Source: Ruminococcus sp. UBA3800 (GTDB lineage Bacteria; Bacillota; Clostridia; Oscillospirales; Ruminococcaceae). Taken from it: DNA of 6,118 nt. The notes beneath the pieces are model-generated. The model did no database searches and was not told the origin of the DNA. It was given only the letters and a program-made list of their open reading frames with translations. The stretch lies in contig DFEO01000068.1 of the NCBI GenBank assembly GCA_002368715.1, forward strand, positions 1 through 6,118. The letters are read 5' to 3'. Each line of letters opens with the position of its first letter. The first letter of the stretch is position 1. The translations under genes were made by a program, and so were the position numbers. Positions 5,121-6,118 of the stretch are shown piece by piece.

Positions 5121-6118
5121 CTACTTTTTGAGCAGCTTCTTTATCCTGTCCATAGCTTCAACTGTTCTGTCCTTGTCGCCGAAGGCTGTCAGTCTGAACC
5201 AGCCCTTGCCGTTCTTTCCAAAGCCCTCGCCGGGAGTGCCGACAACATTTGCCTTTTCGAGCAGCAGGTCGAAAAACTCCCACGAGCCCATACCGTCAGG
5301 GCACTTGAGCCAGATATAAGGGCTGTTCTTGCCGCCCGTATACTTGATACCGAGCTCATCAAAGGTATCAGCTATGACCTTTGCGTTTCTCTGATAGTAT
5401 TCGATGTTCTCCTTGGTCTGCTTTAAGCCCTCGGGAGTGAATACAGCTGCTGCTGCACACTGAACAGGGTAAGACACACCGTTGAACTTTGAGCCTTCAC
5501 GCCTGCCCCAGAGCTGAGCCAGTGACACCTCAGTGCCGTCTGATGCCTTTACAACGAGCTCGTGAGGAATGACAGTATATCCGCATCTCATTCCCGTGAA
5601 GCCTGCTGTCTTTGAAAGGGAGCACATCTCGATAGCGCACTCCTTTGCGCCCTCAACAGCGAAGATGCTCCTTGGAACATCCTTTTCTGTGATGAATGCC
5701 TCGTAAGCTGCGTCATATATGATAACAGCGTTGTTCTTCTTAGCATAGTCTATCCAGGTCTTCAGCTGCTCCTTGGTGTAGACCGAGCCTGTGGGGTTGT
5801 TTGGCGAGCAGAGATAAATGATGTCGCACTTTACATTCTCGTCAGGCATAGCGGCAAAGCCGTTTTCCTCGTTGGAGTCTGCATAGATCACCTTTCTGCC
5901 GTTCATAAGGTTCGTGTCAACATAAACAGGATATGCCGGGTCTGTGATAAGAACGGTATTATCGTTTCCGAAAATATCAACGATATTACCGCAGTCGCTC
6001 TTGGCGCCGTCGTTTATCCTGATGTCTTCAGCGGGAACGTCCACACCGAAGCTCTTATAATAACCCGAAACAGCCTTTCTCAGAAATTCATATCCTGCGC
6101 CGCTGTCCTCATAGCCCT
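5121..6118 (-). CDS. dapL: LL-diaminopimelate aminotransferase, N-terminus outside the window
   Basis: DapL is a PLP-dependent fold-type I aminotransferase that converts tetrahydrodipicolinate directly to LL-diaminopimelate, with glutamate as amino donor, for lysine and peptidoglycan synthesis. The frame is open to the right edge; 331 residues plus two bases are visible, against about 400 in the family, so some 70-80 N-terminal residues are missing. A GTG at 6044 is internal and not the start. Visible motifs (numbered from the first full codon at the edge) include GYEFLR near 9-14, INDGAKSDCGNI (34-45), TDPAYPVY (58-65), SPNNPTG (104-110) and DAAYEAF (135-141), whose Asp contacts the PLP ring nitrogen. 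SLSKTAGFTGMR (166-177) holds the Schiff-base lysine K169. GEGFGKNGKGWFRLTAFG (296-313) carries the carboxylate-binding Arg. INDGAKSD and the GFTG motif favour DapL over general class I aminotransferases. The stop is TAG, followed closely by the shared terminator. Confidence 0.94.
   Translation of the reverse strand, partial: GYEDSGAGYEFLRKAVSGYYKSFGVDVPAEDIRINDGAKSDCGNIVDIFGNDNTVLITDPAYPVYVDTNLMNGRKVIYADSNEENGFAAMPDENVKCDIIYLCSPNNPTGSVYTKEQLKTWIDYAKKNNAVIIYDAAYEAFITEKDVPRSIFAVEGAKECAIEMCSLSKTAGFTGMRCGYTVIPHELVVKASDGTEVSLAQLWGRREGSKFNGVSYPVQCAAAAVFTPEGLKQTKENIEYYQRNAKVIADTFDELGIKYTGGKNSPYIWLKCPDGMGSWEFFDLLLEKANVVGTPGEGFGKNGKGWFRLTAFGDKDRTVEAMDRIKKLLKK

Overview
The window looks like a chromosomal segment from a Gram-positive clostridial bacterium, most likely Oscillospiraceae/Ruminococcus-like. 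The genus is an inference from protein style: a capsule-type tyrosine kinase and PHP phosphatase pair, a DivIVA-like small protein, a DUF445 protein, DprA and LL-diaminopimelate aminotransferase. Strong AGGAG-type ribosome sites and consensus sigma-A promoters in AT-rich gaps agree with this. There are six convincing genes, four on the minus strand and two on the plus. No tRNA, rRNA, CRISPR array, insertion sequence or phage gene was seen.

Left part (1-2702, minus strand). A near-consensus promoter at 2674-2702 drives a three-gene operon. The first gene is a single-chain Wzz-like chain-length regulator fused to a bacterial tyrosine (BY) kinase, with an extreme tyrosine-rich tail. The second is a CpsB/YwqE-type PHP-domain tyrosine phosphatase. 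The third is an unrecognised 98-residue protein. Kinase and phosphatase are the usual switch that controls polymerisation or export of capsule or exopolysaccharide. The third gene is a candidate accessory factor known only by position. No glycosyltransferase, flippase or polymerase gene lies in the window.

Middle (2777-3220, minus strand). A monocistronic unit encodes a roughly 93-residue protein made of two copies of a DivIVA N-terminal-like motif joined by a proline-rich linker. It has a perfect TTGACA-17-TATAAT promoter and a strong intrinsic terminator.

Right part. Two plus-strand genes sit 11 bases apart: a membrane-anchored DUF445 protein and a DprA/Smf protein that lacks the C-terminal winged helix. 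They meet a convergent minus-strand dapL gene, cut by the right edge of the window. A 16-bp perfect hairpin with T-runs on both sides separates them and should stop transcription from both directions.

Most of the window is ordinary core or cell-envelope content. The less ordinary points are the duplicated DivIVA-like mini-protein, the (Tyr-X)n kinase tail in a fused architecture, and the small unknown gene behind the phosphatase. I did not find convincing evidence of a wholly new biological system.
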